Positions 23,928 through 34,185 are shown, counted from the stretch's first letter. The stretch is DNA of 64,000 nt from Chitinophagaceae bacterium (GCA_947474435.1 CANJII010000003.1:1-64000), one strand, 5' to 3'. Numbers and translations are program-made. The notes: generated from the sequence alone by a model not told the origin.

Positions 23928-25226
23928 TTATTCCAACATTTTTTCCAGTTTGTTAATTCTTGATCCTTTCAACAAAAAATAATACCCCGAAAATTTTTGT
24001 TGTTTGTAATGTATCTTCAATTCATCAGTATTCGAGAAAATATGGATACGGGCTGATGGCTCGATTTTTTTTACTGCATCAGAAAATTCCTTTCCTACTA
24101 ACCATATTTCTTTTAATGGAATAGTTGAGAGTTGTTTCAATATCAGTTCATGTTCTGTTGCTGAATATTGGCCTAACTCAGCCATATCGCCCAACACAAC
24201 AATTTTATTTGTAACCGGAAACTCAGCAAAATTTTCGAGTGCTAATTTCATACTGCTTGGATTGGCATTGTATGCATCCAGAATAAATGAATTCCCATCC
24301 TTCAATTGTTGCTGCGAACGATTGTTGGCTGGTTTATAATTTTCAATTGCTTTTTTAATTTTTTCTTTTGGCACTTTAAATTGATAACCGATTGCAGCAG
24401 CCGCCAGAATGTTTTCAATGTTGTACTTCCCCACTAATTGTGTTTGAGCTTCAAACAATTCACCATCATTAAATTCAAGTTTTACTTTCAGGTAAGGAAA
24501 AGAATTTAAAAATTCAGCTTTCACACAAGCAGATAAATGATTTCCATAAATAATCCTTTTCATGCTTTTCGAATACTCAATCAAATCTTCCTGATAAGCA
24601 GAAACAAAGGCAGTTGAATTATTCGATTTTAAAAACTCATATACTTCACCGTTTCCTTTTCGAACACCTTCTATGCTTCCATAACCTTCAAGGTGATCTT
24701 TCCCGTTGTTAGTGATCACTCCAAAATCAGGCTCGGCAATTTCACATAAAAATTTATTTTCATTGAGATGATTGGCGCCTAATTCTATCACCACCATTTC
24801 AGCATTTGGAGGAATTGAAAGCAGTGTAAGTGGAACTCCGATATGATTATTCAGGTTTCCCTGCGTGCAAAAAGTTTTAAATGCTAACGACAATACTGCA
24901 TAAACTAATTCCTTGGTTGTTGTTTTTCCATTGCTTCCGGTTATTGCAATTACAGGACAGTTGAATTGCCGGCGATGATGTTTAGCTAATTCCTGAAGAG
25001 TATTTAGAACATCATTTACTAAAATAGTTTTACCCTCAATATTGAAATTCTCTTCATCAATTACCGCAGCAATTGCTCCTTGTTCAATGGCCTGTTTAAC
25101 AAAACTGTTTGCATTGAAATTCGGACCTCTTAAAGCGAAGAAAATACATCCCTTAATAATCTTACGGGTATCAGTGCAAATTCCGGTTGACGAATTATAT
25201 AAACGATAAAGTTCTTGAATTGACAT
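23928..25226 (-). CDS. murF: UDP-N-acetylmuramoyl-tripeptide--D-alanyl-D-alanine ligase (MurF)
   Basis: This 432-residue Mur ligase adds D-Ala-D-Ala to UDP-MurNAc-tripeptide, the last cytoplasmic step of peptidoglycan precursor synthesis. It shows the N-terminal UDP-binding part (STGICTDTRKIIKGCIFFALRG), the ATP loop ITGSNGKTTTKEL, the central ELGANHLNE and NNGKDHLEGYGS, and the C-terminal DAYNANPSSM and VVLGDMAELG. Length is normal. It lies downstream of gldJ on the same strand, but a terminator separates them. The gldJ-murF neighbourhood is one I recall from gliding flavobacteria. Confidence 0.96.
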   Translation of the reverse strand: MSIQELYRLYNSSTGICTDTRKIIKGCIFFALRGPNFNANSFVKQAIEQGAIAAVIDEENFNIEGKTILVNDVLNTLQELAKHHRRQFNCPVIAITGSNGKTTTKELVYAVLSLAFKTFCTQGNLNNHIGVPLTLLSIPPNAEMVVIELGANHLNENKFLCEIAEPDFGVITNNGKDHLEGYGSIEGVRKGNGEVYEFLKSNNSTAFVSAYQEDLIEYSKSMKRIIYGNHLSACVKAEFLNSFPYLKVKLEFNDGELFEAQTQLVGKYNIENILAAAAIGYQFKVPKEKIKKAIENYKPANNRSQQQLKDGNSFILDAYNANPSSMKLALENFAEFPVTNKIVVLGDMAELGQYSATEHELILKQLSTIPLKEIWLVGKEFSDAVKKIEPSARIHIFSNTDELKIHYKQQKFSGYYFLLKGSRINKLEKMLE

Positions 25227-25251
25227 TAATCAGATTTGGCCTAAAAGTAAA

Positions 25252-25279
25252 AGTCCCCTCCGATAATTCGGAGAGGACT
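25252..25279 (-). terminator. Intrinsic terminator after gldJ
   Basis: AGTCC and CTCCGA pair with TCGGAG and GGACT across a TAAT loop (one internal mismatch), followed on the minus strand by TTTTACTTTT. It lies between the gldJ stop and the murF start. Confidence 0.8.
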
Positions 25280-25301
25280 CTACTTGTTTTTTACAGCAAC
25301 T

Positions 25302-26810
25302 CTACTTATTTGCTTTTTTATACCCTTTGCTATCCAATTTTTTCTTGCTTTTAACTTTAAAGTAATTTCCTGCCTTGGTTTCATTTCCCATTGGGCTACC
25401 CAATCGGGCCATCGCACAACGGAATCCAAGAGTTGCCAGGTTTTGATTTTCATCTAAGTAACGGCGGGTGCCGGGAGACATCCAATATGCACGATCAGAC
25501 CATGAACCACCTTTATAAACTCTTGCTTTATTATTAATTAAAGAAGATACTCCGTATTGATATTCATTCCATGAAGAACTATCGCCATCCAGGTAATCAA
25601 TCACATTTGATTTTTTGTAATTCAGGCGATTAATGTTTTCCTGTTCTGAAACCGGAATTTTAACAACCCGACCAAGTGAATCTTTGTCAACATGGGCAAA
25701 ATCTTCATCCAGACTATCTTTATCATAAACATTCCCACGGAATGAATTAAAATCAACATCATCATAAAAAGTATATGGGCGATAGACATCCATTACCCAC
25801 TCACTTACATTACCAGCCATGTTAAATAAACCAAAATCATTTGGCATGTATGAATAGATAGGAGCAGTAATATCAGCAGCATCATTCAGCCCGCCTGCAA
25901 TACCCATATTGTCGCCACGATCGCGTTTGTAGTTGGCTAAGAAATCTCCTTGCCATGAACCATGTTTTGAATCGCGAAGCACATCATTATTCCATGGATA
26001 AATTTTTCTGTCAGTAATAGTTTCTTCACCTGCATAAGGATTATTTCCAATTAACGCGAGCGAAGCATATTCCCATTCTGCTTCGGTAGGTAAGCGGTAC
26101 TCTGGCAATAGAATACCATCTTCTATTCTTACTTTTCTTCTTCCGGTTCCGTTCGGGCTTAAATCTTTCAGGTTTTTATTCACCATTCCTTCATACTGAC
26201 CAACTATATATGCGCCTGTATTAAAATTATCCTGACCAATTTGATTGTTGTTTTTATCAAGCACGCCTTTATCAACCATGATTCCTTCGTTTACGCGATC
26301 GGTTCTCCATTTGCAGTATTCATTTGCTTGAACCCAAGTAACTCCAACTACAGGATAAAAATCATAAGCAGGATAACGGAAATAATATTCAACATATGGT
26401 TCGTGATAGGCTAACTCCCTGCGCCAAGAAAGACTATCAGGAAGAGCATTACGATAAACTTCAGGAAAATCTGCGCCAAAAACACGATTCACCCAATACA
26501 GATATTCGCGGTAATGAACATTGGCAACTTCGGTTTCGTCCATGTAAAACGAAGAAACCGAAACTGTGCGCGGAATATTATCATTGCTATAAAGCACATT
26601 CTGCTCGGTCATTCCCATTGCGTACCTACCCCCTTGAATCAATACAAGGTTAGGTCCGGTTTGTTGTCCTCTGAATTTCAGTGAAACCTGAAAACCGCCC
26701 CATTTTGAGTCGTTGTAATTCCAACCGGTAGTTGCTGATTTGTCTTTTTTGCAAGAGGCTAAAAACAAAGCACCGATTGCAACGATTACTAAAGGAATTC
26801 TTTTAAGCAT
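25302..26810 (-). CDS. gldJ: Gliding motility/T9SS lipoprotein GldJ
   Basis: This 502-residue lipoprotein has the FGE/sulfatase-modifying-factor fold. The ATG at 26810 gives MLKRIPLVIVAIGALFLASC with the lipobox Cys at residue 20; the frame opens further upstream only at a TTG. After SATTGWNYNDSKWGGFQV, recalled from GldJ proteins, come LVLIQGGRYAMG, VGVTWVQANEYCKWR, RLPTEAEWEYA and AGNVSEWVMD. GldJ stabilises GldK and is required for gliding and T9SS secretion in Flavobacterium. The FGE-like catalytic chemistry is not expected. The neighbours porU, porV and murF support GldJ over GldK. Confidence 0.9.
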   Translation of the reverse strand: MLKRIPLVIVAIGALFLASCKKDKSATTGWNYNDSKWGGFQVSLKFRGQQTGPNLVLIQGGRYAMGMTEQNVLYSNDNIPRTVSVSSFYMDETEVANVHYREYLYWVNRVFGADFPEVYRNALPDSLSWRRELAYHEPYVEYYFRYPAYDFYPVVGVTWVQANEYCKWRTDRVNEGIMVDKGVLDKNNNQIGQDNFNTGAYIVGQYEGMVNKNLKDLSPNGTGRRKVRIEDGILLPEYRLPTEAEWEYASLALIGNNPYAGEETITDRKIYPWNNDVLRDSKHGSWQGDFLANYKRDRGDNMGIAGGLNDAADITAPIYSYMPNDFGLFNMAGNVSEWVMDVYRPYTFYDDVDFNSFRGNVYDKDSLDEDFAHVDKDSLGRVVKIPVSEQENINRLNYKKSNVIDYLDGDSSSWNEYQYGVSSLINNKARVYKGGSWSDRAYWMSPGTRRYLDENQNLATLGFRCAMARLGSPMGNETKAGNYFKVKSKKKLDSKGYKKANK

Positions 26811-26846
26811 CTGATTGAATTTGGATGGATTAAAATTGGTTAAACG

Positions 26847-26876
26847 CAAATGTAGCTAAAGTATTGTTTCATCAAA
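26847..26876 (-). promoter_or_regulatory. gldJ promoter
   Basis: TTTG (26873-26876) and TACATTTG (26847-26854) on the minus strand are spaced 18 nt, close to the Bacteroidota consensus. The -33 part overlaps the last codons of the upstream porP/sprF-like gene, so gldJ can be expressed separately from it. Confidence 0.6.
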
Positions 26877-27861
26877 GTATATCGGGGCATTCAGTATATC
26901 TCTTTTGTCGTCTTTCTTTCTCTCTGTTTTTTTGATCGCCAAGATTTACTGTTATCGAAATTTCATGAGTACCACCGCTGTTTCCCCTTAATTCCGAAGT
27001 TGTGATGTCGTAACTATATGCGGTTTTAAAAACGCCTTTTTTCACTCCGAAAATTAATGATAAGGCATCAGGGTTTTTGATGGTATATCTGTAGTTTAAA
27101 CCTGCAATCAGCACTCCTGCACCGGTCATAATTCCACCATTAATTTGTCTGAATCTTCCTTGTTGCACGAATAGAAAATTGGGTGCAAAGAATGATTTTG
27201 AGCGCTTGTTCTTTTTAAACTCATAACCAAAATGCAATGCAAAGCGAACAGGCAGATTGGATTTATCACCGGTGTAAAATGAAATATTTGGTTGAGTGAG
27301 ATGTTTAATCCCTAATCCGAAAAACAATTTTTTACTGAACACCAAAAACCCGGCGCCAAAATCAACAAAACTTTTTGTTTGAACAGAAGGGCTAAATTCA
27401 CCCGTAGAATTAGTAACAGTAACTGAATTCTGATCAATCATATCTGTAAAAATGAAATTAGCGTAATCAATTTTCAGTTGAGAATAAGAGGTGCTGAATC
27501 CGGCCTTTAAAGCATAGTTTTTATTCATTTTAAACTGATAGGAATAAAAACCAGTGAATTGTAAATTAGTATAAAGTCCGTTTCCCTGTTCATCTGAAAA
27601 AGCAGATAACCCTATTCCACTATTTATTTTTTCAATGTCCTGATCATACGAAACCGAATAGGTCGTATATGCATTGTTTAACGATGGCCATTCATTTCTA
27701 AAGTTGGCAATAAATCTTGGCCCGATTCCAACACCTACAAATGCAGGATTGAGATGCAGAGGATTATTCAGAAACTGACTGAACTCTGCATCCTGTGCTT
27801 TTGTTGTTTCACAAAATGTTAGGATGATGGACAAAATTAAGAGGTGTTTAATGTGGCGCAA
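26872..27861 (-). CDS. PorP/SprF family T9SS outer membrane protein
   Basis: This 329-residue protein has a signal peptide (RHIKHLLILSIILTFCETTKAQ) and then DAEFSQFLNNPLHLNPAFVG, the opening that defines the PorP/SprF family. A beta-barrel-like remainder follows with SYDQDIEKINSGIGLSAFSD and NGGIMTGAGVLIAGLNYRYT. Members help attach or secrete T9SS partner adhesins; the partner is often a large neighbouring gene but none is seen here. The start appears to be TTG, since no in-frame ATG precedes the signal peptide. It is divergent from porU. Confidence 0.9.
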   Translation of the reverse strand: MRHIKHLLILSIILTFCETTKAQDAEFSQFLNNPLHLNPAFVGVGIGPRFIANFRNEWPSLNNAYTTYSVSYDQDIEKINSGIGLSAFSDEQGNGLYTNLQFTGFYSYQFKMNKNYALKAGFSTSYSQLKIDYANFIFTDMIDQNSVTVTNSTGEFSPSVQTKSFVDFGAGFLVFSKKLFFGLGIKHLTQPNISFYTGDKSNLPVRFALHFGYEFKKNKRSKSFFAPNFLFVQQGRFRQINGGIMTGAGVLIAGLNYRYTIKNPDALSLIFGVKKGVFKTAYSYDITTSELRGNSGGTHEISITVNLGDQKNREKERRQKRYTECPDIL

Positions 27862-27977
27862 CCGAATTAAGAATTTATTTTTTGAAACAACGCAATATCA
27901 CTTCTTTTATTCCGTTGTGCAACAAAAATCTTAAATCCGGAAGACCGTTTATACATTTAAACCTCCAATTTTGTTTC

Positions 27978-30900
27978 ATGAAAAAAGGCTTTTTTTTATT
28001 ATTCTCAATTTTCTTGCTAAATGGTTCTCTTGAATCTTCAGCGCAAACTATTACTTCACCGGTAATTATTTTGAATTGGGTTGATACAAGTAAGCAAGTG
28101 GAATTACCTGATTTGAAAAAACACGATACTTATTATTTCAGTGGTGCACAATATGATTTATCCCGTACCGGAATCATTCCTCTTTATACTACAACCATAA
28201 AACTTCCTTTGAACACATCACCTGAAATTAAAATTATAAATACAGTTTATGAAACAGCACCCGGAAATATTGCGATTGAATTTCCTTTGGATATAAGGCC
28301 GACTTATTATTTTATCGGTTATGAAAAGGAAAAACCAGTAGCAGATATTTATGTTCCGGCATTGAGGAAAAATAATTTCGCAGGAAGTTATGAGCGGTTA
28401 AAATCTTTTCAATTGGAATATTCTTTTTCAAATGAGAATTCTCAAAAAGATTTAAGAGGCGGAACAGGGGGAACTTATACAAGTAATTCAGTTTTAGCAA
28501 ACGGAGATTTTTATAAAATAGGGGTGAGTAATGATGGTGTTTATAAAATTGATAAATCATTTCTTACCTCACTCGGCGTAAATGTTGGTTCGTTAAATCC
28601 AAAGCATTTAAAAATTTATTTTTCAGGAGCAGGTATGTTGCCCGAAAATAACAATGCAATAAGAACGGATGATTGGAAAGAAATAGCAATAACAGTAGCG
28701 GGTGAGGGGGATGGGAAATTTGATGATCAGGATTATATTTTATTCTATGGTCAAAGCCCCAATAGATGGAAGCTTGATACAACTACAAATTTGTTTTATC
28801 ATCTCCAGCATTTGTATTCAGATTACACCTATTATTTTTTAACAGTTGCCTCAACGAATGGAAAAAGAATTTCAACCTTACCCACAGAAACTTCTGCGCC
28901 AACTCAAACATTCAGCTACTTCGATGATTTTTCGTATCATGAAGCGGATTCTGCTAATTTATTATTAAGCGGAAGAGATTGGTATGGCGAATCATTTAAA
29001 TATGAATTATCACAAAATTTCAGTTTTAGTTTTCCAAATCATTTAATTGAGACATCAGCACAGCTGAAGGCAGCTGTGGCTTCTCATACAATTTTTGGAC
29101 AAGGCAATCGAGATTTTAATATAAGCATTAATGGAAGCTCAATTGGAATAATTGCAGTGCCTGAAACCTGTGGCGATTATACTTGTCCGGTTGCTGTGGC
29201 TAAATTTCAATCATTTCCGTTCATTCCAAATTCAGATCAGCTGAATGTGAATCTTGCATATAGTAGTAATGCTGATGATGCCAATGGTTGGTTAAATTAT
29301 TTAGAGTTGAATGTTAAGCGTTCACTTATGATGAGCGGAGACATAATGCCTTTCAGGGTTGTTGCATCAGCTGGCACAGGAAATATTTCTAAGTTTGATA
29401 TTAATTCTGCGTCGAATATTTCTGTTTGGGATGTTACGAATCCATGGTTAGTAAAACAGATTTCTTTAGCTGATAATGGCAGCATAAAATCTTTTGTTGC
29501 AAGCACCGATACCTTACATGAATATGTTTCATTCAACGGAAATTCATATCTGACACCAACCAATAACGGAAAAGTAAAAAATCAAAACCTTCATTCAAAT
29601 CAATCTGCAGATTATGTAATTGTTACACCGGACAATTTAAAATCGAGCGCCGATGAATTAGCAGAATTTCACAGAACAAACAGCAATTTAAAGGTTCGTG
29701 TTGTTACAACGGATCAGATTTATAATGAGTTTGGCGGGGGTATTGGTGACCCATCTTCTATTCGCGATTATATGAAAATGTTGTATGACAGAGCAAATGG
29801 TGACACCACCATAATGCCGAAATATCTTTTGTTATTTGGCGATGGTTCTTTTGATTATAAAAACAGAATTGCAAATAACACGAACCTGGTTCCAACATTT
29901 GAAAGCTATGAATCATTAAGCCCGATAAGTTCTTTTAATACCGATGATTTCTTTGGGTTCTTAGATGACAATGAGGGTGGAAACATGCTTGCCAACAATT
30001 TAAAAATGGATATTGCTGTAGGGCGCATTCCGGCAAAAAATGAAACAGAAGCTGTAGATGTTGTGAATAAAATAAAATTTTATAAATCGGCAGCGTCCCT
30101 TGGTCCGTGGCAAAATGTTTTAACTTTTTGTGCCGACGATGAAGATGGTAATACACATATAAATGATGCTGATGCTATAGCAAACTATGTTTCAACCAAT
30201 AATCCTGAATTCAATATTGATAAAATTTATTTAGATGCTTTTCAACAAATTTCTACCCCTGGTGGGGCGAGATATCCAGATGTAAATACCGCAATCAGTA
30301 ATCGGATATATGCTGGTACTCTTATATTTAATTATATGGGACACGGTGGTTATACCGGATTAGCACATGAACGGATTTTAAGTAATGTTGATTTTGATGG
30401 TTGGACAAACATGTGCAAACTACCCTTATTCATAACAGCAACTTGCGACTTCAGCAATTTTGATGATGCTGAAATTGTATCGGCCGGAGAACGATTATTA
30501 TTAAATCCGAATGGCGGAGCAATAGGTTTGGTTACAACTGTGCGATTGGTTTATTCCTATGCTAATTATGATTTGAACCTGAATTTTATGAAACAGATTT
30601 TCAGGGTGATTAATGATAAACCAATTTCAGTAGGTGAATCGTTGCGCATTGGAAAAAACAATGTAACATCAGATGCAACCAACAATCGAAAGTTCACTTT
30701 GCTTGGCGACCCTGCTATTTCATTAATCAATTCATCTAATCAGGTTTTAACTTCAACTATAAAAACACATCCGGTTAATAGTATTCCCGACACATTAAAA
30801 GCATTGGAAAAAATTACCATCACCGGGTTCATTGCTGATAAAAACGGAACAAAAATTTCAACTTACAATGGAATTGTTTATCCCATAGTTTTTGACAAGG

Positions 30901-31859
30901 CAGTTATCTATCAAACGCAGCATAATGATCCGGGAAGTCCGATTAAACAATTTCTGTTACAAAAAAATGCAATCTTCAATGGCAAGGCGAGTGTGAAGAA
31001 TGGTGATTTTACTTTTACTTTTATTGTGCCAAAGGATATATCGTATCAATATGGTTTTGGTAAATTAAGTTACTACGCACAGGATGGCAGCTCGAGTGCA
31101 AGCGGATATAAAAAAGATGTTGTAGTGGGAGGTTCTGCAGATAGTTTTGATTTAGATAACACAGGCCCGCACATAGATATTTATATGAATGACGAAAAAT
31201 TTGTTTTCGGTGGAATGACTGATGAGAATCCAACTTTGTATATTAAGCTAAAAGACGAGAGTGGAATTAACACAGTGGGAAATGGAATTGGTCACGATGT
31301 AACAGGTGTAAGAGATGAAGATTCGAAAAACACTTTTGTATTGAATGAGTTTTATGAAGCCAACCTTGATGATTATCAATCGGGAACTATTCGTTACCCG
31401 TTAAAAAGTTTGACAGAAGGCAGGCATAACATTAATGTAAAGGCTTGGGATGTTTATAATAATTCAAATGACAGTTATACTGAATTTATTGTTGCCTCAT
31501 CAGCACGGGCGGCTCTTTCACATGTGTTGAATTATCCAAATCCGTTTACCACTCAAACAGAATTTATGTTTGAACACAATCTTTCTACCGGAATGTTACA
31601 AGCTAAAATTGAAATTTATTCAGTGAGTGGTAAGCTTGTAAAAACCATTCAAGAAACCATTGAAAACATTAGCAGCGATGGAGTTGCATGTATGGGAGAA
31701 ACTAATTCAGGATCCTATCGTGTAAACGGTATTATTTGGGACGGAACCGATGATTTTGGCGACCCAATTGGAAAAGGAGTTTATGTTTACCGCGTAAGCA
31801 TAAAAAACGATTCAGGACTAAAAGCAAATACCTTTGAAAAATTAGTACTTTTAAAATAA
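27978..31859 (+). CDS. porU: Type IX secretion system sortase PorU
   Basis: This 1293-residue gingipain-like (C25) cysteine protease removes C-terminal sorting domains and attaches T9SS cargo at the cell surface. The ATG at 27978 gives a signal peptide MKKGFFLLFSIFLLNGSLES before SAQ. The catalytic His is in FNYMGHGGYTGLAHE and the Cys in LFITATCDFSNFD. The C-terminus has a FlgD-like Ig domain (YPNPFTTQTEFMFEHNLS ... WDGTDDFGDPIGKGVYVYRV). It is followed 25 nt later by porV, its partner in the attachment complex. Length and order match Bacteroidota porUV loci. Confidence 0.95.
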   Translation: MKKGFFLLFSIFLLNGSLESSAQTITSPVIILNWVDTSKQVELPDLKKHDTYYFSGAQYDLSRTGIIPLYTTTIKLPLNTSPEIKIINTVYETAPGNIAIEFPLDIRPTYYFIGYEKEKPVADIYVPALRKNNFAGSYERLKSFQLEYSFSNENSQKDLRGGTGGTYTSNSVLANGDFYKIGVSNDGVYKIDKSFLTSLGVNVGSLNPKHLKIYFSGAGMLPENNNAIRTDDWKEIAITVAGEGDGKFDDQDYILFYGQSPNRWKLDTTTNLFYHLQHLYSDYTYYFLTVASTNGKRISTLPTETSAPTQTFSYFDDFSYHEADSANLLLSGRDWYGESFKYELSQNFSFSFPNHLIETSAQLKAAVASHTIFGQGNRDFNISINGSSIGIIAVPETCGDYTCPVAVAKFQSFPFIPNSDQLNVNLAYSSNADDANGWLNYLELNVKRSLMMSGDIMPFRVVASAGTGNISKFDINSASNISVWDVTNPWLVKQISLADNGSIKSFVASTDTLHEYVSFNGNSYLTPTNNGKVKNQNLHSNQSADYVIVTPDNLKSSADELAEFHRTNSNLKVRVVTTDQIYNEFGGGIGDPSSIRDYMKMLYDRANGDTTIMPKYLLLFGDGSFDYKNRIANNTNLVPTFESYESLSPISSFNTDDFFGFLDDNEGGNMLANNLKMDIAVGRIPAKNETEAVDVVNKIKFYKSAASLGPWQNVLTFCADDEDGNTHINDADAIANYVSTNNPEFNIDKIYLDAFQQISTPGGARYPDVNTAISNRIYAGTLIFNYMGHGGYTGLAHERILSNVDFDGWTNMCKLPLFITATCDFSNFDDAEIVSAGERLLLNPNGGAIGLVTTVRLVYSYANYDLNLNFMKQIFRVINDKPISVGESLRIGKNNVTSDATNNRKFTLLGDPAISLINSSNQVLTSTIKTHPVNSIPDTLKALEKITITGFIADKNGTKISTYNGIVYPIVFDKAVIYQTQHNDPGSPIKQFLLQKNAIFNGKASVKNGDFTFTFIVPKDISYQYGFGKLSYYAQDGSSSASGYKKDVVVGGSADSFDLDNTGPHIDIYMNDEKFVFGGMTDENPTLYIKLKDESGINTVGNGIGHDVTGVRDEDSKNTFVLNEFYEANLDDYQSGTIRYPLKSLTEGRHNINVKAWDVYNNSNDSYTEFIVASSARAALSHVLNYPNPFTTQTEFMFEHNLSTGMLQAKIEIYSVSGKLVKTIQETIENISSDGVACMGETNSGSYRVNGIIWDGTDDFGDPIGKGVYVYRVSIKNDSGLKANTFEKLVLLK

Positions 31860-31884
31860 CTTTGAACCTTAAGAAAACACCAAG

Positions 31885-33060
31885 ATGAAATTAAGTTCTC
31901 TAAAAAATTTGTTATGCGTAACACTATGTATGGCAAATTGTATCCCCGTCTTCGCTCAAATTTCCACTAATGAGTTAGACGGAAGAATTAATACCATAAA
32001 TACATCAGTGCCTTTTCTTCGCATTGATCCAGATGCACGATCAGGTGCAATGGGCGATGTTGGTATTGCCATTTCAGGTGATGCAAATTCTATTTACTGG
32101 AACACAGCAAAAATTCCATTTGCTGAAAAGAATACAGCTCTTTCAGTTACTTATACTCCATGGCTAAAAGAATTGGTAAATGATATTTTTCTGGCTGATA
32201 TTTCTGCTTATAAAAAATTAGATGAAAATCAAGGCATTACGGCTTCGCTTCGTTATTTTTCTCTAGGCAGTATCACCTTTACAAACATCAGAGGAGATGT
32301 AATAGGAAACTTTAATCCACGGGAGTTTACTTTTACAGGAGGTTATGCAAGAAAGATTGCCGAAAATTTTTCAACCGGTGTTAATCTTTCCTACATTTAT
32401 TCAAACCTTGCTGCCGGTCAAAGTGTAAATGGAATATCAATTAAACCTGGAACGGCTGCCGCAGCCGATATTTCATTCTTATATCATAAAGACGCTAAAT
32501 TCGGAAAGACAAAAGGCAACTATAATATTGGACTAACAATCTCAAATATTGGAAATAAAATTACCTACACCCAATCAGCCGACACGAAGGATTTTATCCC
32601 TACAAATATGGGTTTAGGGGCTGGCGTGAATTTTAAATTTGATGATTATAATTCACTCTTGATTGCAGGAGAAATAAATAAGCTCTTGGTTCCGACCCCT
32701 GATAGTGCCGGGCTTTTCAGATCTAAAAGCGTACCATCAGGTATTATTGGTTCTTTTTCTGATGCACCGGGCGGAGGCAAGGAAGAGTTTCATGAATTAA
32801 TGTTTTCTGCCGGAACTGAATACTGGTATAAAAATCAATTTGCTGTGCGCGCAGGTTATTTTAATGAGCACTCCACTAAAGGAAACAGAAAATATATAAC
32901 TGCAGGTGTTGGAATCAAGTACAATGTTTTCGGATTAAATTTCTCTTATCTTATCCCCACCAGCAATCAAAAAAACCCATTGGATAATACGCTTCGGTTT
33001 AGTTTGATGTTTGAGTTTGATAAAACAAAAACAACTAAAACAGCACCTACCACCGAATAA
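31885..33060 (+). CDS. porV: Type IX secretion system outer membrane protein PorV
   Basis: This 391-residue FadL/OmpP1-like beta-barrel shuttles cargo from the translocon SprA to the PorU sortase. A signal peptide ends at VFAQ. The mature start includes VPFLRIDPDARSGAMGDVGI, the family signature, and the C-terminal strand ends LRFSLMFEFDK with a Lys/Thr tail. It is co-directional with porU. The ispF gene begins at the next base after its stop. Confidence 0.95.
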   Translation: MKLSSLKNLLCVTLCMANCIPVFAQISTNELDGRINTINTSVPFLRIDPDARSGAMGDVGIAISGDANSIYWNTAKIPFAEKNTALSVTYTPWLKELVNDIFLADISAYKKLDENQGITASLRYFSLGSITFTNIRGDVIGNFNPREFTFTGGYARKIAENFSTGVNLSYIYSNLAAGQSVNGISIKPGTAAAADISFLYHKDAKFGKTKGNYNIGLTISNIGNKITYTQSADTKDFIPTNMGLGAGVNFKFDDYNSLLIAGEINKLLVPTPDSAGLFRSKSVPSGIIGSFSDAPGGGKEEFHELMFSAGTEYWYKNQFAVRAGYFNEHSTKGNRKYITAGVGIKYNVFGLNFSYLIPTSNQKNPLDNTLRFSLMFEFDKTKTTKTAPTTE

Positions 33061-33540
33061 ATGAATATCAGAGTAGGTTATGGTTTTGATGTTCATCAGT
33101 TAAAAGAAGGGCGCCCCTGTATACTCGGGGGCGTTTTAATTTCAAGCAACATTGGCCCGGATGGCCATTCCGATGCCGATGTTTTAATTCATGCAATATG
33201 CGATGCACTTCTTGGAGCCGCTAATCTTCGCGACATTGGATTTCATTTTCCGAATACTGATGACCGATTTAAAAATATTGACAGTAAAATTTTATTATCA
33301 GAAGTAGTAAAATTTTTAACCGATAAAAATTATAGAATAGGAAATGTGGATGCAACAATTGTATTGGAAAAACCAAAAGTAAATCCGCATATACCGGCCA
33401 TGCAGAAAGTTCTTTCTTCTATTATGAATATTGATGAAGATGCAATTTCAATAAAAGCTACTACTAACGAATTGCTTGGTTATGTTGGAAGAGAAGAAGG
33501 GGTGAATGCTTCTGCTGTTGTTTTGATTTATAAAGATTGA
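33061..33540 (+). CDS. ispF: 2-C-methyl-D-erythritol 2,4-cyclodiphosphate synthase (IspF)
   Basis: This 159-residue enzyme forms the cyclodiphosphate in the MEP isoprenoid pathway. The zinc ligands Asp10, His12 and His44 are present in GYGFDVHQL and DADVLIHAICDALLGA; IKATTNELLGYVGREEG is the C-terminal signature. The start codon directly follows the porV stop codon, so it is probably co-transcribed and translationally coupled. Confidence 0.97.
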   Translation: MNIRVGYGFDVHQLKEGRPCILGGVLISSNIGPDGHSDADVLIHAICDALLGAANLRDIGFHFPNTDDRFKNIDSKILLSEVVKFLTDKNYRIGNVDATIVLEKPKVNPHIPAMQKVLSSIMNIDEDAISIKATTNELLGYVGREEGVNASAVVLIYKD

Positions 33541-33592
33541 TTTATAAGGTGTTGTAAATAATTCATTGGCTTTTCGATTCAGCAGATGCGAT

Positions 33593-33600
33593 TATTTTTG
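33593..33600 (+). promoter_or_regulatory. Promoter -7 element of purE
   Basis: TATTTTTG matches TAnnTTTG exactly, 19 nt before the purE ATG. No good -33 was found at the usual distance. Confidence 0.5.
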
Positions 33601-33619
33601 CCTCAAAAAAATTTATTCC

Positions 33620-34138
33620 ATGTCGAATTTTAAAGTAGGAATTGTTATGGGTTCTGATTCGGACCTTGAAGTGATGAAGGAAGCCGCGGTGATATTTGAA
33701 TCATTTGGTGTTCCATATACTATCACTGTAATGTCGGCACACCGCACACCAGAACGCGCTGCAGAATTTGCAAGTAACGCACATATAAATGGTTACGGAA
33801 TAATTATAGCCGGAGCCGGAGCAGCAGCACATTTAGCAGGAGTAATGGCTTCACTCACTCACCTGCCGGTAATTGGTGTTCCTGTTTTAGCAAAAAGTTT
33901 AGCTGGTATGGATTCATTATATTCCACTGTTCAAATGCCTCCCGGGATTCCCGTTGCAACTGTTGCAATCAACGGGGCACAAAATGCAGGATTGCTTGCG
34001 GTTCAGATTTTGGCTTTGAGTGATGTATCGCTGGCTGAAAAAATGATAGCCTATAAAAAGAAGTTGGGGGATACAGTAAATGCGAAAGCAGAAAAACTGG
34101 AGAAGATTGGGTATAAAAAATATTTAGAAGAGAAATAA
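33620..34138 (+). CDS. purE: N5-carboxyaminoimidazole ribonucleotide mutase (PurE)
   Basis: This 172-residue class I PurE converts N5-CAIR to CAIR in purine synthesis. The ATG at 33620 gives MSNFKVGIVMGSDSDLEVMK; a longer frame upstream lacks a sensible N-terminus and covers the promoter. The motifs GSDSDLEVM, SAHRTPER, GAGAAAHLAGV and LDSLYSTVQMPPGIP (seen as MDSLYSTVQMPPGIP) are complete. A strong terminator follows. Confidence 0.96.
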   Translation: MSNFKVGIVMGSDSDLEVMKEAAVIFESFGVPYTITVMSAHRTPERAAEFASNAHINGYGIIIAGAGAAAHLAGVMASLTHLPVIGVPVLAKSLAGMDSLYSTVQMPPGIPVATVAINGAQNAGLLAVQILALSDVSLAEKMIAYKKKLGDTVNAKAEKLEKIGYKKYLEEK

Positions 34139-34185
34139 AATTAAATGGTTAAGACGCAACCGTTCAGCTCAAAAAAAGAAACCCC

